Shown: positions 43,138 to 55,682 of the stretch, piece after piece
How the letters are laid out: the number at the start of each line of letters is the position of its first letter
Numbering within the stretch: the stretch's first letter is position 1
Assembly (NCBI GenBank): GCA_014529385.2
Contig: CM043947.1
Span: forward strand, 120,108,891 to 120,172,890
Length of the DNA stretch: 64,000 bases
Source: Adiantum capillus-veneris
Lineage: Eukaryota; Streptophyta; Polypodiopsida; Polypodiales; Pteridaceae
Reading direction: 5' to 3'
Translations under genes and position numbers: made by a program
Notes under the pieces: model-generated
Told to the model about the DNA's origin: nothing
Seen by the model: only the letters and a program-made list of their open reading frames with translations
The model's database searches: none

Positions 43138-43232
43138 TGAAGCATAGCATCAATGCCTCTATCGATGATGGTGTGTTGAGGAACAATAGACGCATTTGTG
43201 TTAGCAGCAACCACATTTCCTCTAGGAGGCAT
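43138..43232 (-). pseudogene. N-terminal part of the split Ty3 gag
   Basis: Minus-strand ATG at 43230-43232, reading MPPRGNVVAANTNASIVPQH. It runs into the copia target site TGAAG and resumes at 37653. M-P-P-R is a common start of plant Ty3 gag. Confidence 0.7.
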
Positions 43233-43569
43233 GGTAACTTACTGCACCATATCAACCAAGGTCACACTCAGTAAAATATTTTATTTCGGTCGAAGTCCTA
43301 AATCAAATAGAATAGACATTAAAAGATAAGTGGAGAAGAAAAAAGGAGAAAGAATAATGAACAAATTAATACAATTTTTATATCACAAAACTTTGGATTT
43401 TAAAAAGTCTACAAAGTGTCTCAAAAGTCTCTAATAAATCCCAATGGCTCTAACATAATGCACTCGGTAATATCCATTGTAACATCCGTCCACCAATAGA
43501 GCATAGTGGTCCCATTCCATGAGTATGTCTGATGGTTGACTTCAATAATCCTTTACAATCTTTGGTTGG
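43233..43569 (-). other. Upstream flank of the antisense Ty3 gag
   Basis: Expected to hold the leader and part of an LTR of that element. No clear LTR ends or primer site are recognised. Confidence 0.35.
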
Positions 43570-43790
43570 TGTTGGGATTAAAGCCCAAGTGGCCTCTTAT
43601 GCGGATATGGCCGGCCGCCCGCCTAACTCACTTACCTCTAACTCTTTGTATATACTAACATATTCTTTGTGAATACTAAGGATTTGGGAGATAACCCTTC
43701 TAACAGATCTCTGCGTACTGTGTACTGTGTAAGCTGTGTGTGTGTGTGTGTGAGAGAGAGAGTCGACCCACGCTCCGCTCCGCGACTTCA
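43570..43790 (+). repeat. 5' LTR of the TRIM (221 bp)
   Basis: TGTTGGGATTAAAG to CGCGACTTCA, with a (TG)n(AG)n tract near 43735-43762. It has 10 bp (near tcgacccacgc) that are absent from the other LTR. Confidence 0.9.
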
Positions 43791-43792
43791 AT

Positions 43793-43804
43793 TGGTATCA
43801 GAGC
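43793..43804 (+). promoter_or_regulatory. Primer-binding site of the TRIM
   Basis: TGGTATCAGAGC two bases after the LTR. Confidence 0.9.
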
Positions 43805-44105
43805 ATTGGTTCAGTGCGGATTTGCGCAATCGCGCGCGCGCGCACTTTTCCGGCAGATTCTGGATCCGGAGTTCGAAAATTCACACTCGGCGTTCCGGGA
43901 GCGTTTCCACTAGGCGACCTGGAGTTTTACCCCCCTTTCGAAGCCGTTTATGCCCTCTGAATTTCGTTCTGAGCACTACAGCAGAAGATAGATTTCAACC
44001 ACAAAGAAATCCGTCTTGTGTAGATTGGCAAGCAGGAGGTGGTCGACATCAATATTGACTTCAATTGGTTACTTAAAGTGCCACATTGGACTTTAAGTGG
44101 GAGGT

Positions 44106-44316
44106 TGTTGGGATTAAAGCCCAAGTGGCCTCTTATGCGGATATGGCCGGCCGCCCGCCTAACTCACTTACCTCTAACTCTTTGTATATACTAACATATT
44201 CTTTGTGAATACTAAGGATTTGGGAGATAACCCTTCTAACAGATCTCTGCGTACTGTGTACTGTGTAAGCTGTGTGTGTGTGTGTGTGAGAGAGAGAGTC
44301 GCGCTCCGCGACTTCA
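44106..44316 (+). repeat. 3' LTR of the TRIM (211 bp)
   Basis: Same ends as the left LTR; preceded by the polypurine tract. Confidence 0.9.
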
Positions 44317-44321
44317 GTTGG

Positions 44322-45783
44322 AACATTTCTTCATTGGCATGTGAGTCATACCATTCTTGAGTAAGTGATTTGTTGGTAACAGGTACTCCCATTTCGGTAT
44401 GGATAATCGCCTTCCTGTACCCAAAGTAGTCATCAAAGAAAGCAGATTCTTTTGGAAACATATCCGGTGTGTCCCATCCCACTGAGCTGTGTATATTTTC
44501 ACAATCTGCAAGGCATTGAGGTCTATTGTAGGTATTGTATAAAATTTGTACATTGCAAGGATTGTAGATCAGTGACTTCCCAAATAAGTCAAAGAATAAC
44601 GTCCAAGGTACCGGACTATAGGAATGTCGATCATTGTTTTTGCATTACCGTACTTATACATTAAACATAACAATGCCAAAGCATCCCATAGCCAATACTA
44701 AATAAAGTATGTTTCTGGCCATCCACGTTTCCTTTGTTGATCTTAGGATAAGTTCATAAGCATTTATGTACAATATTTGATTAGTGACTACAATCTCCGT
44801 TTCCCAACTTAGACTATATCCACTCGATACTCCCAACAGGTGAGGGTTTATGCTCAAGGGGTCTAAAATCAAGGTACCCTGCAACATAATGATACCAAGC
44901 TAGGAAGGTATTTGGTACAATGAAATCCGTAGACATCAACCTTTTCTTCTCTTCCCTGTTATGCGTGGTAGTGGCAAGTCTTTGTACTTCCACTCCAGTT
45001 TGGAAATGCTGGAGTTTGTACTTCCACTCCAGTTTGGAAATGCTCCTCCGCCATAAGGCGAGAGAGTATATCTGCCCATATCCCTTGAGGCAAGATGTCA
45101 ATCATCTACACACACACACACCCCATCACTCAAGCTAGTTAGAATGATAAAACCAAGATTCAAACTCAATTATTATATCTTCAAAACAATATGTGTTATA
45201 TCAAAATCAAATTTTTATAACCAGAGAAGACCAAAAAGATACATAGTGTTTCTAGGGAAATACATAAATACGAAAGGGTCCAATGAACCAGTTTTTGGTT
45301 CCTACAACTGAAGCTCTACCCCTGTATTTGTTCACATCTCACGTGTCGAAGTTTAGAACTGCAACTTGTGCGCTAAAAGTTACGTCTTTCTTTTTGTACC
45401 ATTCTTCCCTCCATGATACATCCTTAGGTGATAATCCAGTAAAGCAGTTTATATGATCATGTCATTTGTTACAGCATTTTTATAGAAGTATTTACTCGAG
45501 TTCACTGCTATTGGTTGTGCTTGGACAAAGTCACCAATGCACCTTGGCTTCTAGTAGTCATCAAAGGTAATGGTAACATTGTGAGGGTTGTATTTGAGGA
45601 TAGGTCCATAGATTCTATTGAACCAATCTTGAAGTACATGATATAATTGGTTTTCGCCATTTGACTTCTTTCACACTTTGATTATGACCTTCTCACAAAA
45701 GCTGTATCTTTGGTTTAACATAAGGGACTTCTTACTAAGTATGAGTTCACGACTCGGTATGTCCACAAGAGAGAATAAGTTAA
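44322..45783 (-). pseudogene. 3' part of an unrecognised spliced gene (continues from 47123-48022)
   Basis: Minus-strand blocks. About 45780-45300, in frame with the part beyond the inverted-repeat element, reads VDIPSRELILSKKSLML, YGPILKYNPHNVTITFDDY and QAQPIAVNSSKYFYKNAV, with several stops. About 45000-44814 reads STDFIVPNTFLAWYHYVAGY. About 44470-44322 reads MFPKESAFFDDYFGYRKAII up to the TRIM. The VPNT block resembles one in the upstream exon (LVPNTYVAWELYVEAHL), so the gene has a repeated module. A 29-bp direct duplication (gtacttccactccagtttgg) occurs near 44987-45047. Function unknown. Confidence 0.45.
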
Positions 45784-47122
45784 CACTAGAATAGTAACAG
45801 GACACTTTTATGTCCTTGGACACTTTTGTGTCCTGTTAAGTGACCATTTTGCTTGAATTATTTGAAGAGTATGAAAATGAATTTCTAGGTGCTATATATC
45901 CACAAAGTTTCCTTATGAGCTGAAAAAAACTTAGCATTTTGTTTTGAGTATCGATCTCATCATTAACCTTACTCTTGCACGACATTTTTGAACCTAAACT
46001 GTGTGAAAAAACGGGTCCTGTTTTTGGTTTTTTTTCAATTTTTGGCAACTATACCACTCTAAACTTCATGTTTGTGAGGTTTAGATGGCTAGAGGTTAGG
46101 CCTTCATAGTTCTCAACATGTTTTGATGCTTGTAGGGAGAGCTAAGTGTTAAAATTGAAAGTTATGAACAATTTATAAGAATTGCATAATCCTGTTTTTT
46201 GGTCAAAATTAGCACTTTTATGATTTTTTTGGTGGCTTTCTTGATATCCAAATTCAATTTTGATTGTGTAAGTGTAATGTATAACATAAAGCTAATCTTC
46301 CTTGAGTTTTGGGGGACCTAATATGATATATAGCATAGTATATGATGATGGTTGAGTTTTTTGATTGCTGAAGAATACGATACATTTTAGAGTAGCAAGT
46401 ATAACTTTCTCAATATTGCTAGTTTCTTAGGCCAATTGTGTGTATTTTGTAGGTAGTGACCATATCTAATCATAGACTACAAACTTGGCTAGATATTGAG
46501 TAGTTTCTATGGGTTTCTAGAGGTCATAATGCTAAACCCAATTTTTTCATGTTTGTTGTATTTAGCACTTTATCATTGCTCCCAAGGTTCCAATTGTAAG
46601 AGATCCATTATCCTTTTGACATGCTCCATGGCTCCTTTTGAATCCAGAGGCCCAAAGTGAACTAAGACAACATGTATATAGTATCTGTATTGAGTGTGAC
46701 TATAGAAACTTTGATGATAGGTCCGTAGAATGTCAAAAATGCAACTTTTTTGTACCTATTTTTTTTGCCCAAAAAAAAATTAGTGAGGTAAAAGCAACCA
46801 TATGTTTTGGTCACCAACCCATTGAAGTTGACGGGGCATTTTATCTCATGTCCTACAAAAATCTCCACTCTTATTTATATGCAATCAACCGTAAGAAATT
46901 GCTGTTTTGGGCAAAATGCACTGGTCCATCAACTTTGGAGGCTTGTAGTGACCAAGGCATGAGAAAAATTACAAGTTTCTCATTTTTTCCATATGTAGTA
47001 GTTATTGAACTATAAGATCATGAAAGGATTTTTCAAAATGAGTGGATCTACTATGGTTTTGGAAATTTTTCCCAAAACCCTGAAAGGACACTTTTATGTC
47101 CTGTTAGGTTACCATTCTAGTG
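45784..47122. mobile_element. Non-autonomous inverted-repeat DNA element (1339 bp) at TTAA
   Basis: Ends CACTAGAATAGTAAC and (inverse) CACTAGAATGGTAAC, 15-bp terminal inverted repeats with one mismatch, next to TTAA on each side (45780-45783 and 47123-47126). An 18-bp quasi-palindrome, aggacacttttatgtcct, lies just inside both ends (45799-45816 and 47085-47102). The interior has no transposase. Removing the element plus one TTAA rejoins the host gene in frame. CACTA-like ends suggest En/Spm, but those make 3-bp duplications. TTAA suggests piggyBac-type. A TA duplication with one extra base in the repeats is equally consistent. Class is left open. Confidence 0.75.
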
Positions 47123-48022
47123 TTAAGGTAAAGAACATATCCTTGCACTTTAACATCGAATTCTTGGATCTTTTCCTTCACCCAAAGCTGTGGGTTGGTC
47201 ATAAACCTATCACGAACTTGTGTTTGATGTTCAAGATGAGCTTCAACATATAACTCCCATGCTACATAAGTGTTGGGTACAAGGTAATCTCTAGTCCCCT
47301 TTGGAACTTGAGGCACTTCAATTCCCAAATGGAGACTGAATCCAACCACAAAACTGAAAAAGACTCTTTGTACAAAGTCACTTGGGAGTTCATCTAGACA
47401 ATTAAGAAGATCCATCTAAAACAAGATAATGAGAGAGAGAAAACTTACTACACATGTGAATCAAAACTGAGTCTATGCTTCTTTTATTCATCAAAATTTG
47501 AATTTTATGATTTCATTACAATATTATGGGTGTCTTGGAGCTAATTCTCTAAATCTTCTTTTAAATCTCATAGTAGAGTATTCTCTCAGACCTCCCATGC
47601 GAAAACATGGTCTGTAGTTGTTTTCCAACTTTTCTTTTCCTATGATAGTTGTAAGAGCTTCAAACTTCTTAGCGACTTCGGCAATTCTTAACATTTGGGA
47701 ACGCATTGCCAAGTAGTAAAACATGTCTTCTAGAACTAGCCATATTCTAATTTGAAGTACTGTGAGGTTGGCAAACCAATCTCTTGGATTGTCGTCAATA
47801 TAGATGAAGAATTGACAAAAAGGTTCCTAGTGACGGGTAAGGTAAGTACGGTCAATACTCTTGCAACAATTTGTGCTTCCTGGTATGCCTAAGACTTTGG
47901 TCCCAATTTCTAAGTAAAAGAGTTCTCGTTCATTCCTGGACAATCATGTTTCCATGCTGTTTAAAAGTATGGCCAAAACCTCATTCCCCTAGCTAAAGCA
48001 TTCAAACGTTACTCTGGAAGCC
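47123..48022 (-). pseudogene. 5' part of an unrecognised spliced gene
   Basis: First exon from ATG at about 48022: MASRVTFECFS, with three in-frame stops (TAG, TGA, TAG), then NPRDWFANLTVLQIRIWLVL, AMRSQMLRIAEVAKKFEALT and FRMGGLREYSTMRFKRRF to about 47527. A ~110-bp intron ends with ttgttttag at 47416. The second exon reads MDLLNCLDELPSDFVQRVFF, LVPNTYVAWELYVEAHLEHQ and KVQGYVLYLN, where the inverted-repeat element begins. Introns argue for a former cellular or DNA-transposon gene. No family is recognised. Confidence 0.5.
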
Positions 48023-50798
48023 ATTTGTTACTACAAAAACAAACATTCAAAGAAATTACAATGCTATTGTTGAGCACTTCAACCATAACTCAAACCAGAC
48101 ACTCCCACTCAAGAAGAAAAATCAAACAAGTACCACCAACCAATGTCACTTATAGATGCATCATGAATACAATATACTTTCTCAAACAGCATGCATGAAT
48201 GCATGCATGATGCATAACTAACCTGACTAGTATCAGGATTTAGGCTATCCCCATAACCTTAAGCATTGGATTTGACACCAGGTGAGAGATACCCCTCCCT
48301 AGGGGTTTATGCACAAAATATACAATTTACACTATTATACAATTTTCAATATACATCCGAATTGCGGAGGCATTTGCATAGGGGAGGAGTTCTAAGTGCC
48401 GCCCGACCAAGCATGGAGTTTAGGCCATGAGCCAAACTGCATCAAAGGTACCTAGTGACTAGTGCTACCCGTGAATGGGTGTTATGAATGAAAGCGTACT
48501 CAAGAAAAATATAACATTGTGGAGGGTGAATATAAATGTACACAACGTTGCGAGAAGAGAGAGCAAGAGAATATAGTGGAGGGTGAAATAGAGTGCACAG
48601 AGACATGAGAAGCTGACAACAGAGAACTTTTAAATGCCCATCTAGATGGAACATGCAACCATGTATTAATGCAATGACAGAATCTGGGTATACCATAACA
48701 TCAAAAAGTTATGACAAAACAACTAACAGAGCACCAAACCCTGTGTAAGGATCAGCCGGTTCACCGCTCTACTACGGATAAAGAGAATTTCACTTTGTTG
48801 GGCGCAAGCCAGAACACCTCCAACCTACCTGAGCGAGACATAGGCTGAGGCCGCTTCACCTTCCTCCATGAACACAAGCTTTGAAAGGATCCCAAGTGCA
48901 AGTAGGTGGTAGGGTATCAACATCAACCATACCAGTTTAGGTGCCATGTCTCTTCGATGCCTAGCACCGGGTGTTTAGGCAAAGCCAAGGCAAAATCCCC
49001 GACATGTTAACCGTGTCGGTCATTCCACCCCCAACACAAAAACCGTGTAGATGAGCCTAACAAAAAGAAGAAGACCTAGGCAACACCCCCCATTCCAGTA
49101 AAGCCCCAAGTCAACGACACTTTTGTCTAAGGCTAAGCAATGTAGGTGATCCTAGTCTTGTAGCGACGCTTCCATGAGAAACATAACACATGAGTCCAAT
49201 CACAATAGCACTTGCCAGATGCACAAACAATCTTTTCCAAGCAGTTAGATTGTGCAAGGTCTCTACCCTTATACGTCTACCATAAACCATCCAAGTCACT
49301 TCATGATCCAATCCCAAAACCATAAACCATAATCCAATCACATCACACGGGCGAGCACTCCACCCAACTTGGGTGAGGCACGACCAATCTTGTATAACCA
49401 TTGTAGAACATAATATGGCTGCAAAAATATTGACAACATAACCATATACCAAAAAAAAAAAACCATGAGGCACATCGGCTTACACCATAGAATATCAACC
49501 ATAATCCATAAGGGAATCTCAATCCATGACCATGAATCATAATCACACTGAACTAACTCCCACACTTGGGGTTTGACACATCCCCTGCACAATCAATCGG
49601 AGTCTACACACATGTAACCCTTAATATGTGATTCTTCCATGCATAAAAAGAGTCCGACCAACAACTAATCATGATATAAAAATCCAATTTTGACCACATC
49701 CAACCATGTAAAGTTGATGTGTCACATATGTACTTCACCTTCCTAGCACATAGAGCTAGTTTTGACCTAGGCAGGTGGAAAGCAATCACAACCATGCATA
49801 AGAGGCATCTATATCAATCCATGATTTCCCATACATCATATGATAACATTTCACCATTGTAAACATGATGCAAAACAGCTCCGCACCCTTTAGATCAACA
49901 ATAAACCACAACTTCAAACATATGCAAAAAATAAATTTTTGTTATTTTTTGGAGTATGCAAAACATTCAATTGGAAGTATTTGGCCTCAAACCAATGCAT
50001 CAAGTTCAGCTCCATAGTATATACTATCACTCTATCACATCACTTCACCTATATGGCACTCACACAACAAACGATAACCCCAAAAGAAAGCCACTTTATT
50101 CATTTCTGCTTAGGTGGTTCGGGATGTTTAACCATATATTCTCACATAAGTTTATGGCCATCTAATGATTGAAACCAACTCACCAAAACAAACCATAAAA
50201 CATATCGAAACAACTCGGTCAACTCACGACGTCATATGGTACCCCCCCTTGGTAGCACCCCTACGCGTGTAGGTAAAACCGGCTATAGAGTGATTAGTAA
50301 CTTGCATTCCCAAACTGATAACGGAGACCTAGATTCATTTATCATCAAGTTTCATCAATATTTTCAATTGGTTAAGTGGGTTTGCCTATCTGGTGAATCT
50401 ATATAGTGGTTTTCCAAGGAGCCTGGAGTCGAAAAATTTGGTTGTGCAATGGGCAACAAGCTGTTTTTTGACCATATCTTTTAGCTCTTGCGTGTTTTTC
50501 ACATGAGACCAAAGAAATAAAATATTTTAAATGATGTGTTTTATCTTTGGTATAAGGGTTTAAGCTGATTCATAATGGTTTGTGATTTATGACCAAAATA
50601 GTGTTCCTATCGCCTCTATGATGTGAAACAAAAAGCACCTTTTATGCATGCACGTGACCATAAGTGCATCATGTGCATAAATCAGCGTGTTCAACATGAT
50701 GAAATAATCATAGGGTAACTTTGTATGTACTCGGTTGATCCATACATGCACTCGTATACAAAACAATCACCGAGAGGGTGACTACTCAGAAAAACGAC

Positions 50799-50800
<2 letters not shown>
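48023..50800. other. Gene-free stretch
   Basis: Contains a gcatgcatgaatgcatgcatg-like run near 48190 and many short aaccataa-type repeats around 49,200-49,550. No reading frame is supportable on either strand. Confidence 0.45.

Positions 50801-50867
<67 letters not shown>
50801..50867. repeat. Microsatellite (GA)n, 67 bp
   Basis: Pure GA tract. Shorter GA runs follow at about 51020-51080. Confidence 0.97.
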
Positions 50868-50871
<4 letters not shown>

Positions 50872-51237
50872 GGCTATGGAGTTTAGAGCTTCTGACCGTG
50901 CTTTAGAATCGATTCAGGGATGTCGAAAGGCTTCTTGATTTGCCGCAAGAGAGCGATGATGAGAGCTACGTACAGGTATCTGCTACGAAAGCTTCCGGAG
51001 AGCGTGTACACTGTGAAACGAGAGAGAGAGGATAATAAGCAAGTAGAGAGAGAGTGTCCTTCTTCTCGAGAGAGAGAGAAGAGCTTATGGAGATGGTGAT
51101 GAAGAGCTTGCACCACTCTGTACAATAGATATGTATAGCCTTGCGGTAGTAGACGCAACAGATGGAAATTGAAAACTGAGCACTAACCGGCATGTTATAG
51201 GCAAGTGCAACAGGCTGGAGTAACTCCCAAACAGAAA

Positions 51238-51705
51238 GATGGTGCTACCTCTCAGCCTGGAATAGCCCCTAGCTTTTGGAAAAAAGTTCCAGTCTTTCCT
51301 AAAAACAAGCCTTTGCTTTTGGTGGTCAACTCTCCCACTTACCCTTTAATTTTTATAGCAAAATTAACCATCCGAGTAGTATTTGGCTAACTAATGGAAA
51401 CCATAGCTAGACTATGTCACACCGTAATGTCCCAACATAATTATAGCTTTCTCGTACTACCCCGACATAAAGATGGTGCTACCTCTCAGCCTGCCTGGAA
51501 CCCCTAGCTTTTGGAAAAAAGTTCCAGTCTTTCCTAAAAACAAGCCTTTGCTTTTGGTGGACAACTCTCCCACTTACCCTTCAATTTTTATAGCAAAATT
51601 GACCATCCGAGTAGTATTTGGCCAACTAATGGAAACCGTAGCTAGACTATGTCACACCGTAATGTCCCAACATAATTATGGCTTTCTCGTACTACCCCGA
51701 TATAT
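51238..51705. repeat. 234-bp tandem duplication
   Basis: 51238-51471 and 51472-51705 are nearly identical (gatggtgctacctctcagcc at each start; a few substitutions and a small indel). The high similarity indicates a recent event. Confidence 0.9.
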
Positions 51706-52790
51706 TTATGGTACTGCTTTTTATAAAAATATTTCTCATCAAAATCCCGTCTGGTCCCGTTATTGCTCCGGGTGATCATTTTTAAATCCAACGGAGACTA
51801 AAATTAATATTTGTAGGTTTAGGTCATCATAAAAAGCACATTGATTTTCAAAAACACAGAGAAGCACGAGAAGCTAAAAATAGCGTAAAAAGATTAAAAA
51901 AAACCATGGGTTCCCCTTGTCCACTAGAATAAGAAAGCGGACTTGCTTTTCACTAAAAAGCACTAAAAATCGTGAAAAACTATAAATAGCGTGAAAAGTA
52001 CTCAAAAAGCAGATTTTTATAAAATTGAATCATAGCTTCCCCGGAACATGTAGATTAAGGATCCGAACTTGCTTTTTGCAAAAAAGCACCTAAAAGCATA
52101 AAAAGGCTAAAAATAGCGGATTTTTTCAAAACTGAACCAAACATCCGTTTAACCTATGGAAACATGGAAACGATCTTGCTTTTTACTTTAGAACCTTCCA
52201 ATACTGTCAATCAAGCATCTTAAGTCAAAATTTGGCAAAAATAAATATTGAAAGCTATTTTTCTTATTTTTAGAAGAGACCCAAAATTTGAGGATCTTAT
52301 ACCAAGCATGAAAAAATTATCAACGTAGCTCTCCAAAGTGAGGACATATGCATGCCCATAAAAATTAATCATTTTGTGCAACAAAAATCGAGCACTTAAC
52401 CATGCACAAGCCGAATAAATATGTCCAATGAAGTTTGTTGATGCATAGAAATCAATTATGCTACACACTCGATGCCCGAATTCTAGCTCCCACATGGCAT
52501 ACATAGCAAAGAAAGAGACAGCATGAATGAAGTTATTTGTCAAGCTCAAAGAGGCCCTCATGATTTGTTTTCGATGGCATATTTTAACCCCTTTGAACCA
52601 ATCTACACTGCAACAAGGGAAAAATTTCACTTCAAATCAATTATCTTCAACCTCATTCCCTTGTTGTTGACCAATCGACAACATGCAAGATGTCCGAAGG
52701 GAAGGGAGGTGAGAGGCTGGGAACCATGGCTTATGAGGCATATTTAATTATATCTATTTTTCTAATATTTTTTTTTTCTATCTACAAGAT
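51706..52790. other. No gene recognised
   Basis: Contains several copies of a short aaaaagcac / aaaatagcg motif at about 51,835-52,190. No supportable frame. Confidence 0.45.
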
Positions 52791-53260
52791 GGACGAGCGA
52801 GGGCTTGTGGTGTGTGTGTGGCAGCGATGAGCGTCCAGGCTTGAAAGTTGAGGGCGCGTTGGTGGGGTCTGGGTCCGGTGCGCTTAACTGCAACACCTGC
52901 AAGAGAGGGTATGCTCAACTGCAAGTGAGCGGGTTGGGCCAATGTGTGTGTGTGTGTGCATGGAGATGCATCAAGCCAGGCAGGTGTGGGGCTGGTGCAA
53001 AAACCGATAGAGTTTACGAGGCAGGGCAACTCGTAGGCGAGCAGTCAAAATGCGAGCGGGTGAGCCTCTGAGTTGAGGTGTGTGTGTGTAGGCATGTGGG
53101 CCATGAGGCACAAAGCCCCAAAAAGGTATTAAAAGCAGCAGGTGTGTGTGTGTGTGTATTTGGGAGCTACGAGCCAAGCAACTCAGGTGGTTAAAGGCCA
53201 AATTGGGGGCTGATTCGCCAAGAATGGCGGGTGTGTGTGTGTGTGTGAGAATGAGAGAGA
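52791..53260. repeat. GC-richer block with four dispersed (TG)n tracts
   Basis: Short (TG)n runs at about 52809, 52940, 53081, 53141 and 53231 are embedded in non-identical GC-richer sequence. Open frames here are tract by-products. Confidence 0.7.
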
Positions 53261-55660
53261 GTCTGATGGTGTGGTGAGGGTTTCAGGACAGCGAGGCGGA
53301 AGAAAAGTGTGTGTGGGGTGTGCCAAAACAGCAAAGGGGGAGCAGGTCACATAGTCAAGGAGCTAGCTTGCAGTGAGCACCATCATGGCCTTTTCAGAGC
53401 GTTGCAAGCTAGGCAAGTGGGCAGAAGAGGTTGCACCAGCTCTCGGTAGTTTAGCAACCTGACAAACGGGGCGAGGCCAATGCCAGCCTGGCAGGTCAAT
53501 TTTGAAAAACAATCCTTATGAGTTGTTCCCACGAGGCGGTGATGGGTGTTATTTTGTTTTGCGTGGAGGTCTTAAAATCATGTCTCATTTAAGCCTATCT
53601 TAATTGAATAGGCTCCAAAATCAAGCATAGCATCCATTGAAATAAATAATCCATAAAAAAATTAAGCACAACATCGCATTTATTGGTATGCAAAGAGTGG
53701 ACATTGCACTTTGTGTATACCTCTACCCATTCCAATCTTGATTAGCAATCAACTAATTTCATTTGCCCCAATGTTACTCCAAATTATGAACATTCACAAA
53801 TCGTAAATAACCTTGAGTGAATGTAGCTTCTCTTTCCGCATTGTCTACACATATAGGTGAATACCCTAATATCATTTTTGACAATGTGACAACTAATGTT
53901 GCACTTAATCATGTTACTATGCAATATTATATATATCACTGGTGCATCATTACAACCCATCATCTCCTTTCACACAATATGCCATCCATAATTTCTCATT
54001 CACAATACTATCACAACTTGAGATAAATAAATCCCCATTGACACTTCAAATTTGATGCACTTTTATATTTAATTGGACAATGTATACACATATTGGTGAT
54101 TGCATAACTTTCTCTCCATTGGAATGCAACCCATTAATCATAGCAACGCGAGTTTCTCATTTCTCCTATCCAAATCACTTAAGTTTATCTTGAATTGCAT
54201 GATCATGCACATGATTTGGTGTAGACATCATTGCACCTTTGCCATCTTCATCACATTGATCAATCATTAGCATGGCCAAACACTAAAATAATTCATAATT
54301 GAGCGGGTGATCCGTCTCAATTTTTAAGCCAATTTGTGTTATATATGAATTATTTGGTCAATTTATCATCATAATTGGTAAAAAATACCAATTATTCGTT
54401 CACACATTGGATTGCACATGCCATTGATTGGCACAAACACCCAAATTTATGCCGAAATTACATGCAAAAAATACAACAATTTCACAATGGAATGCTCAAA
54501 ATTTTACACTCGATCAAGCATAATTGAATGCATGCATGATCAAGTTCTAAAAAACTATCACTATTTTGACACAATCAAGCAATACACTCACTCAAAAATT
54601 AAGCACAAAAGTTGGCTCAATTGGCAATGCTTTACGCTTATCCTACTGATTGCACACACTATTCATGCACATTTCACAATCAAAAAGCATTTGGGTGCCC
54701 CAATTGACCATCAATCATTGAAAATAAAGTGGTATTGGATGGACACACACAATCAAATTTTGCCCAATTTTTTGGAATTAGTCTTATTTAATGATTTAAT
54801 TAGCCTAGCACTCACATCAATTACATGATTTCACACTCATATCTTCAATTCCATCAATTTATATACATGCACACCCTCAAGATTAGGTGCACACACGCTT
54901 GAATTTTTTGGCAGCTTTTTCCCTCTTTGGTGCATTATACACACAATGATTTTTATGCACACACATGATTTCTTGTTGCAAATCAAGATTAATCTTGATA
55001 AACACATCATTAATTAGTCAAAATTGACCATCAATTTCATTCCAAAACAATCAAATTAGGCACTCAAAGTATATCAATTGATTTACACACCTAATTTTAG
55101 CAATAATTTACCAACACATTGGAATCAAATAAACCACTCAAAAATTGAATGGAGTAGGTCAATGCACTACAATCAATTGCATCCAAGCTAATCCTTGCTC
55201 CACGCGACAATTCCATCATGCACACACATCTGTGGCTCTTTCAATTTAGCCCAAAAATTGACCATTGTATGCCAAAAATCAAACACTCAAATCATCAAAT
55301 TAGGCATGGATTAGCACAATGGAGTTGATAAAAGTGTTGATTCCACCTCTTATAACGGATTTAACTTACATTAAACTTCAAATTTTAGCGGTTAGGTTAG
55401 CAAAGTTAGTCAAAAAGTAGCATGGAATTAGTACAATTAGCATGGAAATGAAGCAAAATTAGTAAGGGTTACTATGAAATTAGTGAAAATATGGGTGGAA
55501 TTGGGGGTTTGGGGTATTCATATCTCAAAAATTAGCTTCAATTACTTGCACAAACATCATCAAATCAAAGCAAAATTGAGTTACACACACTCAAAGCCAA
55601 TGAAATTAGTAGTGAAATTACTCTATTCTAAACATCTTATACTCACTAGCTTAGGTTATC
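53261..55660. other. AT-rich, non-coding; probably interior of the antisense Ty3 element
   Basis: Lies downstream (minus strand) of the tRNA-Asp-type primer site, where leader and gag are expected, but no gag frame is visible. Rich in ttgattag/aatcaatt-like words. Confidence 0.35.
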
Positions 55661-55680
55661 GATCCCCGGTAACGGCGCCA
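55661..55680 (-). promoter_or_regulatory. tRNA-Asp-type primer-binding site of an antisense Ty3/gypsy element
   Basis: Minus strand reads TGGCGCCGTTACCGGGGATC, the primer site typical of Athila/Tat-like Ty3 elements with one substitution. It follows an LTR end CCAACA. Confidence 0.8.
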
Positions 55681-55682
55681 AA

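Larger units (their letters stand above)
43570..44316 (+). mobile_element. Complete TRIM (miniature LTR retrotransposon), TSD GTTGG
   Basis: 747 bp in total: LTRs at 43570-43790 (221 bp) and 44106-44316 (211 bp), flanked by GTTGG at 43565-43569 and 44317-44321. The 315-bp interior is non-coding. It starts with an exact tRNA-Met primer site and ends with a polypurine tract (ggactttaagtgggaggt). These sizes fit the TRIM class, which depends on enzymes of other elements. The LTR start (TGTTGGGATTAAAGCCCAA) and the polypurine region resemble those of the copia element at 56947. Confidence 0.9.

Noticed and set aside
45784-47122. Firm call as an En/Spm (CACTA) element
   Set aside because: The ends fit, but flanks give TTAA and not a clean 3-bp direct duplication.
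49111-49473. 120-codon hydrophobic minus-strand frame
   Set aside because: Built from aaccataa-type repeats; no start context, domain or partner exon.
52805-53201. Overlapping frames with Cys-Val or Thr-His runs
   Set aside because: They are produced by the dispersed (TG)n tracts.
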